IMG/VR virus record: IMGVR_UViG_3300027969_003452
Span: 1 to 38,073 of that record
Reading direction: 5' to 3' (one strand)
Length of the DNA: 38,073 nt
From: a virus
Made by a program: the position numbers and the translations under genes. Numbering within the stretch: the stretch's first letter is position 1; every line of letters begins with the position of its first letter. Shown one piece after another: positions 1 through 6,658 of the stretch. The notes beneath the pieces are model-generated. The model saw nothing but the letters and a program-made list of their open reading frames with translations. It had not been told where the DNA came from and did no database searches.

Positions 1-294
1 GCACACGCTGATTTGAAGAAAATCACTCACACACAATTTGCCGACACACAGCGTTATAATCCAGAAACTGGAGATAACTTGAGTTTGATTGAGCAACTAG
101 GTGTATTCTATGCTCCAGCTGGCGCTGCACTTCGCGCCACTTTCATCGTTGATCCAGACAACGTTATTCAACACGTTACTGTCAACAACTTGAACGTTGG
201 TCGTAGCCCAGAAGAAACACTTCGCGTATTGGATGCGCTACAAACTGGCGAGCTATGTGCTTGTAACCGTACAGTAGGCGGAGAGACACTATAA
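1..294 (+). CDS. ahpC: Alkyl hydroperoxide reductase AhpC, C-terminal part (cut by window start)
   Basis: The reading frame is open from base 1 and ends at TAA 292-294, so the N-terminal half with the peroxidatic cysteine lies upstream. The 97 visible residues match the C-terminal half of a 2-Cys peroxiredoxin of the AhpC type: FIVDPDN, VGRSPEETLRVLDALQ and the C-terminal GELCACN, which holds the resolving cysteines. The ELCACN ending resembles the mycobacterial AhpC form that works with AhpD rather than AhpF. The next gene is indeed ahpD, overlapping at TAATG. AhpC reduces organic peroxides and hydrogen peroxide in the cytoplasm. An internal TTG at 13 is not the start, since coding continues upstream of it. 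Confidence 0.9.
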   Translation, partial: AHADLKKITHTQFADTQRYNPETGDNLSLIEQLGVFYAPAGAALRATFIVDPDNVIQHVTVNNLNVGRSPEETLRVLDALQTGELCACNRTVGGETL

Positions 295-800
295 TGGCAT
301 TTATCGACGCTATCAAAGAAGCGTTGCCAGACTACGCAAAAGACACCAAGTTAAACTTAGACGCTGTCCTTTTGCGTAGCACATTGGATGCAGATGTGGC
401 TATAGGTTGTGCCGTGGCCGCACTCGCCGCAACTGGTAACGGTAAGGTACTGGCTGTATTGTTAGCAGATGCACCTGTATTTGCTGACAGTGCTATGACA
501 GCCGCAAGCATTATGGCACAGAACAATGTATGGTATCCATATGTTGAGATGGCTGATGATCCAGCATTGAAAGGATTGCCAGCAGGCCTACGTATGAATG
601 CCATTGCCAGTCACGGTGGAACTACTAAGTCAAACTTTGAAGCATTTAGTTTGGCAGCTAGTATTGTTGGCAAGTGTCACTTCTGTGTGAAAGCACATTA
701 CGAAACATTGAAGACAGAAGGCTATACAGTAGAACAACTTCGTGACATTGGCCGTATTGCCAGTGTTATGAATTCAGTGGCAAAGGTATTAAACAGTTAA
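294..800 (+). CDS. ahpD: Alkyl hydroperoxidase AhpD
   Basis: This 168-residue protein matches AhpD over its full length (mycobacterial AhpD is about 177 residues). The redox centre C128-H-F-C131 is followed by H135, and the upstream acid E116 is present in the NFEAFS segment, so the known Glu/Cys/Cys/His catalytic set is intact. AhpD recycles oxidised AhpC, passing electrons from a lipoylated partner. The start codon overlaps the stop of ahpC (TAATG), so the two are translationally coupled and form one peroxide-defence operon. The pair is unusual in a phage; it was probably acquired from a bacterium. The function call is firm; the in-vivo electron donor is unknown. Confidence 0.93.
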   Translation: MAFIDAIKEALPDYAKDTKLNLDAVLLRSTLDADVAIGCAVAALAATGNGKVLAVLLADAPVFADSAMTAASIMAQNNVWYPYVEMADDPALKGLPAGLRMNAIASHGGTTKSNFEAFSLAASIVGKCHFCVKAHYETLKTEGYTVEQLRDIGRIASVMNSVAKVLNS

Positions 801-827
801 TAAATAAAGTACAGGAGGACACAACCT

Positions 828-986
828 ATGAAACAGAAAAAGCTATTAGCTAGACTGTACAGGGCTTGCGTCGACCACGATACAGAAACGGTTTCCGAAC
901 TGCGTAAAAAAGAGTTCGCTAAGATACTGAAACATAAGGCCGAAGGTAAACCATTTACAGCTAAGTGGGTACTAGTAAGGATTTAA
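828..986 (+). CDS. Small basic protein, unknown
   Basis: A 52-residue reading frame starts at ATG 828 behind a strong ribosome binding site (AGGAGG at 814-819) and ends at TAA 984-986. The product begins MKQKKLLARLYRA and is rich in Lys and Arg, with no cysteine pair, signal peptide or membrane segment. It lies 27 bases after ahpD on the same strand and may be co-transcribed. I do not recognise a family. The good ribosome binding site and the lack of a competing frame make it likely to be a real gene. A small nucleic-acid or host-factor binding protein is possible from its charge, but nothing in the sequence shows this. Confidence 0.6.
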   Translation: MKQKKLLARLYRACVDHDTETVSELRKKEFAKILKHKAEGKPFTAKWVLVRI

Positions 987-1025
987 GTTCGTAACACAAA
1001 CGTAATCTTTAAACAACGATACTAC

Positions 1026-1033
1026 GGTAAATA
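1026..1033 (+). promoter_or_regulatory. Candidate late promoter box GGTAAATA
   Basis: The box resembles the T4 late promoter (TATAAATA). It ends five bases before the ATG of the LpxH-like gene, which has no visible ribosome binding site. Transcription would then start at or next to the ATG and give a leaderless mRNA. This is inference from the pattern shared with 7012-7019 and 20693-20700. Confidence 0.4.
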
Positions 1034-1038
1034 TTGCT

Positions 1039-1812
1039 ATGCAAAAAACTTACCGTAGTATTTTTGTGAGTGATGTCCACTTAGGTACAAAAGACTGCAA
1101 GGCGGAACAGCTCAATAATTTTCTCAAGCACAACTCGTGCGACACTCTCTATCTAGTAGGCGATATTATCGATGCCTGGAAGATACAACAAAATAAATGG
1201 CGATGGAAACAGAGTCACACTAATGTAGTACGCAGAGTACTAGGACACGCCAAGCGAGGAACTCGTGTGGTGTTCATAGCTGGTAACCACGATGAATTCT
1301 TAAGACCAATGATACCATATGGTTTTAGTTTTGGCTCAATAGAAATACACAATCAAATAGAACACATAGGCGCAGACGGCAAACATTATTTGGTTACACA
1401 CGGTGACCTATTTGATGGCATTACAAGACTAGCACCGTGGATAGCATTTTTAGGGGACAAAGCATATGACTTCGTTCTTGCTGTTAACAGTAAATTTAAT
1501 TGGATTCGTCATCGTATGGGTTTTGGCTATTGGTCTCTTAGCAAGTACCTTAAGCAACGAGTCAAGAAGGCAGTGGACTTTATGTTCCAGTTCGAAAAGA
1601 ACCTTGCCAGATACTGCAAGAAGAGGGGATTCGATGGTGTCATCTGCGGACATATACACCACGCAGAAATCAAAGACGTAGATGGTATAACTTATATGAA
1701 TGACGGCGACTGGGTTGAATCGTGTACAGCACTTGTAGAGCATTGGGATGGTCGTTGGGAAATAGTAACTTGGACAAAATCAAATGACAAAGACGATACT
1801 TATAGTAACTGA
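1039..1812 (+). CDS. LpxH-like UDP-2,3-diacylglucosamine diphosphatase / metallophosphoesterase
   Basis: The 257-residue protein carries the full calcineurin-like phosphoesterase set: SDVHLG (D12, H14), GDIID (D42), GNHDE (N83, H84), THGD (H121) and CGHIHHAE near residue 206, then NDGDWVES. This spacing and the ending are those of LpxH-like enzymes, which cleave UDP-2,3-diacylglucosamine to lipid X in lipid A synthesis at the inner membrane. The last 29 bases overlap the glycosyltransferase gene, so the two are coupled. Such phosphoesterase plus GT4 pairs also occur in bacterial genomes, so a bacterial source is likely. The exact substrate is uncertain, because this subfamily is not proven to be LpxH. 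There is no ribosome binding site before the ATG. Confidence 0.8.
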   Translation: MQKTYRSIFVSDVHLGTKDCKAEQLNNFLKHNSCDTLYLVGDIIDAWKIQQNKWRWKQSHTNVVRRVLGHAKRGTRVVFIAGNHDEFLRPMIPYGFSFGSIEIHNQIEHIGADGKHYLVTHGDLFDGITRLAPWIAFLGDKAYDFVLAVNSKFNWIRHRMGFGYWSLSKYLKQRVKKAVDFMFQFEKNLARYCKKRGFDGVICGHIHHAEIKDVDGITYMNDGDWVESCTALVEHWDGRWEIVTWTKSNDKDDTYSN

Positions 1813-2800
1813 TAACTTACCGGAGCAGATCAATGGCGTTGTCACAACATATAAAAATATTGAGGCTTGTGCGCTTCTGGATGGTTATCGCGTTGTTTAC
1901 ATTACTCCCGGGGACTTCCGCTACTTTGATTGTCCTGGCTACAACGAAGTCAAGATTGCCCTTACTTACCAACGCAAAGTGGGCAAGAAGATTGAGGCGC
2001 TCAGTCCGGATTATATCCATATCGCCACAGAGGGTCCTCTTGGTCTGTGTGCTAGAAAATATCTTTCAAAACATAATTTTAGGTACAATACTGCTTATCA
2101 TACTAAGTTCCCTGAAGGACTTAGAGCCCTATTTGGAATCCCTGAGGCAGTTACTTGGCCTTTGGTAAGATGGTTCCATAAGCACAGTGGCAAAGTACTA
2201 ACCACAACTGACACAATGGTCAAGGAGTTACAGGCACACGGTTTTGACGGCGATGTTATTCCTTGGACTCGCGGAGTTGATCGTACGATATTCAATCCAA
2301 GTCAACGAACCGGCACAGTGGTAAACGGGCCTATACTGGTTTGTGTTAGCCGTGTGAGTAAAGAAAAGAATTTAGAAGCATACTTTGAAATGCCCTATGC
2401 GGGTGTTAAGTTTATGGTAGGCGATGGACCTATGCTGGAAGAGTATAAGGCCAACTACCCTGACGTAAAATTTGTAGGCGCCAAGCGCGGTCTAGAACTT
2501 GCCAAATACTTTGCTATGGCAGACGTGTTTGTATTTCCCAGCCGTTGGGAAACATTTGGACTAGTGATGATTGAAGCAATGGCCTGCGGTACTCCAGTAG
2601 CGGCTTACCCTTGTCAAGGCCCATTAGATGTAGTCGATGAAGGTATTACAGGTTGTCTTAATGATGATTTGAAACAGGCAGTCAACGATGCACTAATGCT
2701 AGACCGACAGCGTGTTTGGGAAGGCAGTGGTCGTTGGACTTGGGAACGTGCTTGGGAGATATTCCGCGACAATCTCGTAGAAAAATCGGGTGCAAGATAG
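1784..2800 (+). CDS. GT4-type glycosyltransferase
   Basis: A 338-residue GT-B fold glycosyltransferase. It opens with ILIVTDNLPEQINGVVTT, typical of the nucleotide-sugar enzymes related to mannosyltransferases such as MgtA and PimB. The C-terminal donor domain shows VSRVSKEKNLE, then FVFPSRWETFGLVMIEAMACGTP with the E-x7-E motif of retaining family 4 enzymes. It overlaps the LpxH-like gene by 29 bases in another frame. The pair suggests modification of a glycolipid or lipopolysaccharide precursor, which for a phage could mean changing receptors on the infected cell. Donor and acceptor cannot be told from sequence. Confidence 0.88.
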   Translation: MTKTILIVTDNLPEQINGVVTTYKNIEACALLDGYRVVYITPGDFRYFDCPGYNEVKIALTYQRKVGKKIEALSPDYIHIATEGPLGLCARKYLSKHNFRYNTAYHTKFPEGLRALFGIPEAVTWPLVRWFHKHSGKVLTTTDTMVKELQAHGFDGDVIPWTRGVDRTIFNPSQRTGTVVNGPILVCVSRVSKEKNLEAYFEMPYAGVKFMVGDGPMLEEYKANYPDVKFVGAKRGLELAKYFAMADVFVFPSRWETFGLVMIEAMACGTPVAAYPCQGPLDVVDEGITGCLNDDLKQAVNDALMLDRQRVWEGSGRWTWERAWEIFRDNLVEKSGAR

Positions 2801-2891
2801 GGCATCACTGGAACCCGTAACCAGTACTAACACTAACTCCTTTTAATGAATTTCACTATATGATCTGTGGTGATTTCGTCATATAATAACG

Positions 2892-2918
2892 ATACATACT
2901 AATGCAGTATGTATTTTT
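2892..2918 (+). terminator. Perfect 9-bp hairpin with T-run upstream of pqqA
   Basis: ATACATACT (2892-2900) pairs with AGTATGTAT (2906-2914) around loop AATGC, followed by TTTT. It may end the upstream glycosyltransferase transcript. It also sits just after a TATAAT (2882-2887) that has only a weak -35 partner, so it could instead be a stabilising 5' hairpin of the pqqA mRNA. The 134-base gap 2801-2934 holds nothing else I can support. Confidence 0.55.
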
Positions 2919-2934
2919 ATAAAGGAGTACTATT

Positions 2935-3006
2935 ATGTGGACAAAACCAGAAGCAGTTGAAATGCGTTACGGATTCGAAGTCACTATGTACGTGATGAAT
3001 CGATAA
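2935..3006 (+). CDS. pqqA: PqqA, pyrroloquinoline quinone precursor peptide
   Basis: A 23-residue peptide starting MWTKPEAVEM and ending GFEVTMYVMNR. It has the hallmark E-V-T-x-Y of PqqA, with Glu15 and Tyr19 at the same positions as in the Klebsiella-type PqqA (MW-KP start, GLEVT-Y core, NR end). In bacteria PqqE cross-links this Glu and Tyr and other Pqq proteins finish the redox cofactor PQQ, used by periplasmic methanol, glucose and alcohol dehydrogenases. AAAGGAG (2921-2927) stands at ideal distance before the ATG. The gene is alone: no pqqB, C, D or E lies in the window, and it is bracketed by hairpins. The phage would supply extra precursor to the host's own enzymes. Length, ends and reactive residues together make chance unlikely. 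Confidence 0.88.
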   Translation: MWTKPEAVEMRYGFEVTMYVMNR

Positions 3007-3015
3007 TAAAGACCT

Positions 3016-3040
3016 AGCCCACTTCGGTGGGCTTTCTCTT
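3016..3040 (+). terminator. Intrinsic terminator after pqqA
   Basis: AGCCCAC (3016-3022) pairs with GTGGGCT (3027-3033) around a TTCG tetraloop, followed by the T-rich TTCTCTT. It closes the pqqA transcript ten bases after its stop codon. Confidence 0.8.
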
Positions 3041-3067
3041 GACTTACATTTCTAATGATGTTATAGT
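3039..3067 (+). promoter_or_regulatory. Sigma70-type promoter for SGNH hydrolase gene
   Basis: TTGACT (3039-3044), a 17-base spacer and TATAGT (3062-3067), with TG two bases upstream of the -10. It overlaps the tail of the pqqA terminator, showing that the next operon is separately controlled. Confidence 0.75.
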
Positions 3068-3098
3068 ATGTTTTATGATTGAAATTTTCGGAGGACTT

Positions 3099-3497
3099 AT
3101 GTTAGATTGTTTAATTATGGGTGACAGTATTGCAGTAGGTACAGCCCAAGTGCGAAAAGAATGTGTTTCATATTCAAAAGGCGGCATTAACAGTTATCAA
3201 TGGTTGAACGCTAACGTGGGCAAAAGTCCCTACGTTGCTAAAACTGTCATTATCAGTTTGGGATCAAACGATCACAAGTATGTTAAAACAGAAACGGAAT
3301 TGCGTACCATTCGCGAACTAACCAAAGCAGATCGGGTATATTGGATACTGCCAGCGAACAAGAAAGATATGGCTGACATCGTGTTTAAGATTGCAAATGA
3401 GAATCACGATAGAGTTGTAAAAATTGCAGACTTATCCACTGACGGTGTACATCCTACCGGCAAAGGATATAAGATGATTGCCGAACAAACAAAATGA
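3099..3497 (+). CDS. SGNH-family hydrolase (GDSL-like esterase)
   Basis: The 132-residue protein has the SGNH blocks in order: GDSIAVG (nucleophile Ser) near residue 8, a Gly block in SKGGINS, LGSND, and DGVHPTGKGY near the C-terminus with the catalytic Asp and His. It is shorter than most GDSL esterases (about 180-250 residues), so it is a minimal form. ATG 3099 was chosen because CGGAGGA stands just before it and the promoter at 3039-3067 would exclude starts further upstream. The stop overlaps the next start (ATGA). Substrate is unknown; deacetylation of cell-wall or surface sugar is one option for this family. No signal peptide is seen, so it acts in the cytoplasm or is carried in the virion. 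Confidence 0.8.
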   Translation: MLDCLIMGDSIAVGTAQVRKECVSYSKGGINSYQWLNANVGKSPYVAKTVIISLGSNDHKYVKTETELRTIRELTKADRVYWILPANKKDMADIVFKIANENHDRVVKIADLSTDGVHPTGKGYKMIAEQTK

Positions 3498-4105
3498 AAA
3501 TACAACCAATCTTTCCCAGCTTTATCGGAATCGAACAGCTTAATGACCTTATAGATACAAAGGCCATTGAGGACTACTGTTACAAAAAGGAAAGAGAGTG
3601 CGTTAATCAAAAGTGGTTAGGTGGCTGGCAAAGTACTGCTACCATCCTAGATGATCCAGAGATGGCTCCATTGATCTCTGTGATCACTGATCGATTGCTG
3701 GGTATCAAAAAGATGTACGGTCTCAAGGAAGAAGCTGCGGTCAGGCTTTGCAACGGATGGATCAATATCAACGAATCTGGAAATTACGGGCTGAATAATA
3801 ATCCACCCCACTTACACGCAAACTATTTTGTGTCTGTGGTCTACTATGTTAAGGCAGAGCCAAAAGCAGGCGATCTGTGTCTAATCGCACCGTTCCACGA
3901 TATTGAGTATACTGTTCCGTTTTCATCAATTGAAAACCACACGGTCTATAACAGTGCTAGATGGAACATTACTCCAGAACCCGGTAAATTAATAATCTTT
4001 CCAAGTTGGCTGATGCACTACGTTATGGGAAATCTAAGCCAAAGTGACCGCATATCTATAGCATTCAATACCGCTTTGCCACACATTCCCCATCTTGATG
4101 CTTGA
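3494..4105 (+). CDS. 2OG-Fe(II) oxygenase of the phage type
   Basis: A 203-residue protein of the putative 2OG-Fe(II) oxygenase family common in T4-like marine phages. The central PPHLHANYFVSVVYYV holds the first iron-binding histidine (H106 or H108). FPSWLMHYV gives the distal histidine (H175), and SDRISIAFN gives the arginine (R186) that holds 2-oxoglutarate. The middle of the double-stranded beta-helix is intact, so it is probably active. It starts at an ATGA overlap with the SGNH gene. A second, differently built 2OG oxygenase lies at 35770-36366. Substrates of these phage enzymes are mostly unknown; protein or nucleobase hydroxylation are possibilities. Confidence 0.82.
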   Translation: MKIQPIFPSFIGIEQLNDLIDTKAIEDYCYKKERECVNQKWLGGWQSTATILDDPEMAPLISVITDRLLGIKKMYGLKEEAAVRLCNGWININESGNYGLNNNPPHLHANYFVSVVYYVKAEPKAGDLCLIAPFHDIEYTVPFSSIENHTVYNSARWNITPEPGKLIIFPSWLMHYVMGNLSQSDRISIAFNTALPHIPHLDA

Positions 4106-4130
4106 CAAAAACCAAAATCGATGCTATACT
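4102..4130 (+). promoter_or_regulatory. Sigma70-type promoter
   Basis: TTGACA (4102-4107), a 17-base spacer and TATACT (4125-4130) with TG upstream of the -10. The -35 begins within the last codon of the oxygenase gene. It drives the gene at 4163. Confidence 0.85.
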
Positions 4131-4162
4131 ATTATCTATAGTAAACAAGTTAGGAGTCTATT

Positions 4163-4555
4163 TTGAGTATGCACTTAGAAGGTCCGTGGCTGTCAACCAC
4201 AGGCAAGAAAAAAGGTAAACAAAAATTTGCTTCAGCAGAACACGCAAAGAAAGCTCGTGAGCAGGAAGAAAGCTGGAAGGCTTTTCAAAAGCGTTGGGGC
4301 ATTGAAGCAGAAGAAAAGAAACGCAAACGTGGCCTGTCTGCTGAAGTTTGGAAACCTAACGATAAACCGTTTAGTAGATATGGCACTGATGTCAAACATC
4401 CCAGCCTACCATTCACTGGCGGTGCCTGCACAATGCCTGCTCCAAAAGTCTATACTGGTACTATGGTTAAGGGAATTGCCACTATGCACAAGTCAAATGC
4501 TGTTCCGGTATTTTCGGACGAAGAGGCAGTTGATATATCCAAAATGCGTCGATAA
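4163..4555 (+). CDS. Conserved phage-type hypothetical, Lys-rich
   Basis: A 130-residue basic, soluble protein. The N-terminal half is strongly charged (KKKGKQKFASAEHAKKA, then an EEKKRKR run) and looks helical. The C-terminal half has GTDVKHPSLPFTGG and an acidic tail. TTG 4163 is chosen as start because AGGAG (4152-4156) is six bases upstream; ATG 4169 would be twelve bases away. The gene sits behind its own sigma70 promoter with a short leader. I recall similar proteins as unannotated genes of marine T4-like phages, but assign no function. There are no membrane segments or cysteine motifs. Confidence 0.75.
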   Translation: MSMHLEGPWLSTTGKKKGKQKFASAEHAKKAREQEESWKAFQKRWGIEAEEKKRKRGLSAEVWKPNDKPFSRYGTDVKHPSLPFTGGACTMPAPKVYTGTMVKGIATMHKSNAVPVFSDEEAVDISKMRR

Positions 4556-4626
4556 TTACCGGTTTAAGTCTATGAATTTAATCTATCGACTATATATTAT
4601 ACGTTTCGCAAAGAAACAAGATAGTA

Positions 4627-4739
4627 GGTCAGTATTAGGAGCGAGATTTTAGTACTGATCCGCGAGTCTTGGCCAATGAGAAACCCGTGAGATTCGGGCG
4701 GTCAAGGCTCCAAAGGTACCACAAGTTATGAGCTGTGGT
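4627..4739 (+). ncRNA. Candidate structured leader RNA before the SleB-like gene
   Basis: The 299-base gap 4556-4854 has no gene but strong pairing. There is an 8-bp stem 4627-4634/4653-4660, an 11-bp stem 4664-4674/4700-4710 with an inner CCCG/CGGG hairpin (4684-4687/4695-4698), and a 6-bp stem 4718-4723/4734-4739. AGGCTC (4705-4710) can also pair with GAGCCT (4780-4785), which would break the second stem, as in a switch. A further stem 4811-4816/4830-4835 stands just before the ribosome binding site AAGGAGG (4844-4850). No known riboswitch class is recognised. Function is inferred only from structure and position. Confidence 0.45.
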
Positions 4740-4854
4740 GGCTAATGGAGACAACTACACGTATGTCAGGGTTCTTTCAGAGCCTCGTGAAGTTAACTCC
4801 CTTTATGTAATGTGATTTGATTTTTTTGGATCACACCAAGTCAAAGGAGGACTT

Positions 4855-5400
4855 ATGGAAAAAACTATTCGATTAGTATGCTTTACTATTGGATTACTCG
4901 CAGTTGCATTATTTGTTCAATCTATCACTCACAAGAAGTTTGAAACACTACAAGCATCAGCAGGTCTATTCAGTAAAGACATTGTATCAATTAAAACACG
5001 TGAAAAACAATTAGATTGCCTAGCAATGAACATTTATCGCGAAGCTGGTTATGAGCCATTCGAAGGTAAGGTCGCAGTTGCACAGGTAACACTAAACCGT
5101 GTGAAATCTGGAAAATTCGCAGATGACGTCTGCGGAGTTATCTATCAAAAGACCGTTTTTATGGAAAAAGTCGTTTGCCAATTCAGTTGGTATTGTGACG
5201 GCGCCGTAAAAGCTCGTCCGGTCAATTCAGCAGCCTATGATGAGTCAATGGCTGTTGCCAAAAAGGTTCTTTTAGAAGGCTTCAAATTGGACATCGTTAA
5301 AGATGCGTTATACTATCACGCAGACTACGTAAATCCAAGATGGGGATTTGAAAAGATAGGTAAAATTGGACAACACGTTTTTTATAAAGGAAAGAATTGA
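4855..5400 (+). CDS. SleB-type cell wall hydrolase with N-terminal membrane anchor
   Basis: The 181-residue protein has an N-terminal hydrophobic segment (about residues 7-24) and then a SleB/CwlJ-type hydrolase domain. The signature LDCLAMNIYREAGYEP contains the probable catalytic Glu63 and runs into AVAQVTLNRV, with FSWYCDG downstream. This family cuts peptidoglycan glycan strands. In T4-like aquatic phages it is a usual endolysin. The uncleaved-looking N-terminal helix suggests a signal-anchor-release lysin, exported and held in the membrane until lysis. Its start has a perfect AAGGAGG. A small multi-helix protein follows directly, a possible holin partner. The structured leader upstream may control timing. 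Confidence 0.85.
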   Translation: MEKTIRLVCFTIGLLAVALFVQSITHKKFETLQASAGLFSKDIVSIKTREKQLDCLAMNIYREAGYEPFEGKVAVAQVTLNRVKSGKFADDVCGVIYQKTVFMEKVVCQFSWYCDGAVKARPVNSAAYDESMAVAKKVLLEGFKLDIVKDALYYHADYVNPRWGFEKIGKIGQHVFYKGKN

Positions 5401-5401
5401 T

Positions 5402-5731
5402 ATGAATCTACCAAAAATTGTATTACCACATTTTGACACACTAGAAGAATTCAAAACTTACATCATTGCAAAAGTTTCAGTAGTCTCATCTGAAACTTTT
5501 GGATGGTTAGCAGTGATACTATTACACGCTGCCACTCTTCCTAGTATGCTCGCGGTAATGAGCGGACTGACCGATCGTATGCCGCCAGTGGATTTGGTCT
5601 TGTTAGTTTGGGCAGGTCTCACCCTGTTCTTTATCAAAGCCGCCGTCCAAAAAGATATGTTAACTTTGGTAACTGTCGGAGTTGGATTCATTGCACAGGC
5701 TGTATTAATGGCCCTAATCTTCTTTAAGTAA
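5402..5731 (+). CDS. Small membrane protein, three helices; holin candidate
   Basis: 109 residues with three hydrophobic stretches: about 33-53 (FGWLAVILLHAATLPSML), 61-79 (VDLVLLVWAGLTLFFI) and 85-108. ATG 5402 lies two bases after the lysin stop with AAGGA ten bases upstream; longer forms starting inside the lysin gene are less likely. The position behind the lysin and the size fit a holin. However, three-helix phage membrane proteins of other roles are common, so the holin role is inference. The N-terminal 25 residues are polar and would be exposed. Confidence 0.7.
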   Translation: MNLPKIVLPHFDTLEEFKTYIIAKVSVVSSETFGWLAVILLHAATLPSMLAVMSGLTDRMPPVDLVLLVWAGLTLFFIKAAVQKDMLTLVTVGVGFIAQAVLMALIFFK

Positions 5732-5748
5732 TTTGGTAAAGCACCTGG

Positions 5749-5777
5749 TTGACTTTGATCGGCCACGGTGCTATACT
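5749..5777 (+). promoter_or_regulatory. Sigma70-type promoter for lipoprotein operon
   Basis: TTGACT (5749-5754), a 17-base spacer and TATACT (5772-5777), TG-extended. It stands forty bases before the lipoprotein start at 5817. Confidence 0.8.
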
Positions 5778-5816
5778 ATATGTGTTGTTAATCATATACA
5801 CACAGAAAGGCATTTT

Positions 5817-6296
5817 ATGAAAAAGGCAATATTAGTAGGCTTATTGGCATCAGTTATTACTGGCTGTTCGTCAATGAAAGACATTCCTGAGCGTAAGACT
5901 TATGCTCAACCCAGTTGGTATCAAGACTGCGCCCAAGAAGGTGTTAAGGGTTGGTTTTGGTGGTCAGAAGATTACGTCTATGCTTGCGGTGCTGGCGAAA
6001 GCTCTTATGCACAAGCGGCTGAAGAACAGATGGATGCTATTGCGATGAATAACTTTGCAAAACGCATCAACGGTACTGTCAACTCCGAAACTGTAATTGA
6101 AATCAATAACGATAAGAAAACTACTCGTACATTTATTTCTTACAAGGTTGCAGATACTGCCATCCGTAAGCACGTTAAGAGTGAGAAAGGTCACTTTACA
6201 ATGGGCGGACGTCATTATACCTATGTTCGTTTAGAAATGAAGAAGACTACCTTTGATCAGTTGATCGCTGAAGCCCAGGCCAAGCGAGCACAATGA
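5817..6296 (+). CDS. Lipoprotein, LPP20-like
   Basis: 159 residues. The first 18 form a lipoprotein signal (MKKAILVGLLASVITGC) with lipobox ITGC, so the mature protein begins at the lipidated Cys. The rest contains YACGAGESSYAQAAEEQ and a mixed alpha/beta body resembling the LPP20 family of outer-membrane lipoproteins. ATG 5817 is chosen because it begins the signal peptide and follows the promoter by forty bases with AGAAAGG upstream. The stop overlaps the next gene (ATGATGA). It would sit in the host envelope. Phage lipoproteins may block superinfection, but that is inference here. Confidence 0.75.
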   Translation: MKKAILVGLLASVITGCSSMKDIPERKTYAQPSWYQDCAQEGVKGWFWWSEDYVYACGAGESSYAQAAEEQMDAIAMNNFAKRINGTVNSETVIEINNDKKTTRTFISYKVADTAIRKHVKSEKGHFTMGGRHYTYVRLEMKKTTFDQLIAEAQAKRAQ

Positions 6297-6658
6297 TGAA
6301 AATCAAAGACGAACTCTTTGCACTATCAGTTGCTGTAGTACCCACGCTGACACTGGCGAGTATTATGGCACTGACTGGCTGTAGTTCGACTCCTAAGGTA
6401 ATGGCTGAAAAGCCACAATACTGTTATACCAGTCAGACCATTCGAACCCAGAATGGCGAACGGGTAGAGAGTCAAACAGAAGTCGAGTGTACAGATGACC
6501 AAGTCAAAAGACTGACAGCCAAGCGCATAGGCCTATCACCTAACTGCGGCGAATTTCAATATTGGATGCAAATCGGAGGAAGAGATGTTCAACGCAAAGG
6601 TATCAGTTGTCAGAAACTGGACGGCAGTTGGGAAATTGTTAATACTTTTGGCAGCTAG
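6293..6658 (+). CDS. Small lipoprotein with surface-antigen-like C-terminus
   Basis: 121 residues (119 or 120 depending on which ATG of ATGATG is used). A long signal region ends in lipobox LTGC (about residue 30). The mature part has four further cysteines and a C-terminal stretch (NCGEFQYWMQIGGRD, then SCQKLDGSWEIV) that resembles the ending of the 17-kDa surface antigen domain, in which a Cys-Arg and Cys-x-GxW pair is usual. It overlaps the previous gene by four bases and the next by 74, which is unusually long. It is probably an envelope protein made with its neighbours. Confidence 0.68.
   Translation: MMKIKDELFALSVAVVPTLTLASIMALTGCSSTPKVMAEKPQYCYTSQTIRTQNGERVESQTEVECTDDQVKRLTAKRIGLSPNCGEFQYWMQIGGRDVQRKGISCQKLDGSWEIVNTFGS

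Noticed and set aside
4627-4739. Glutamine riboswitch (glnA motif) as seen in some phages
   Set aside because: I could not find the conserved core bases; only the general position and pairing are suggestive.
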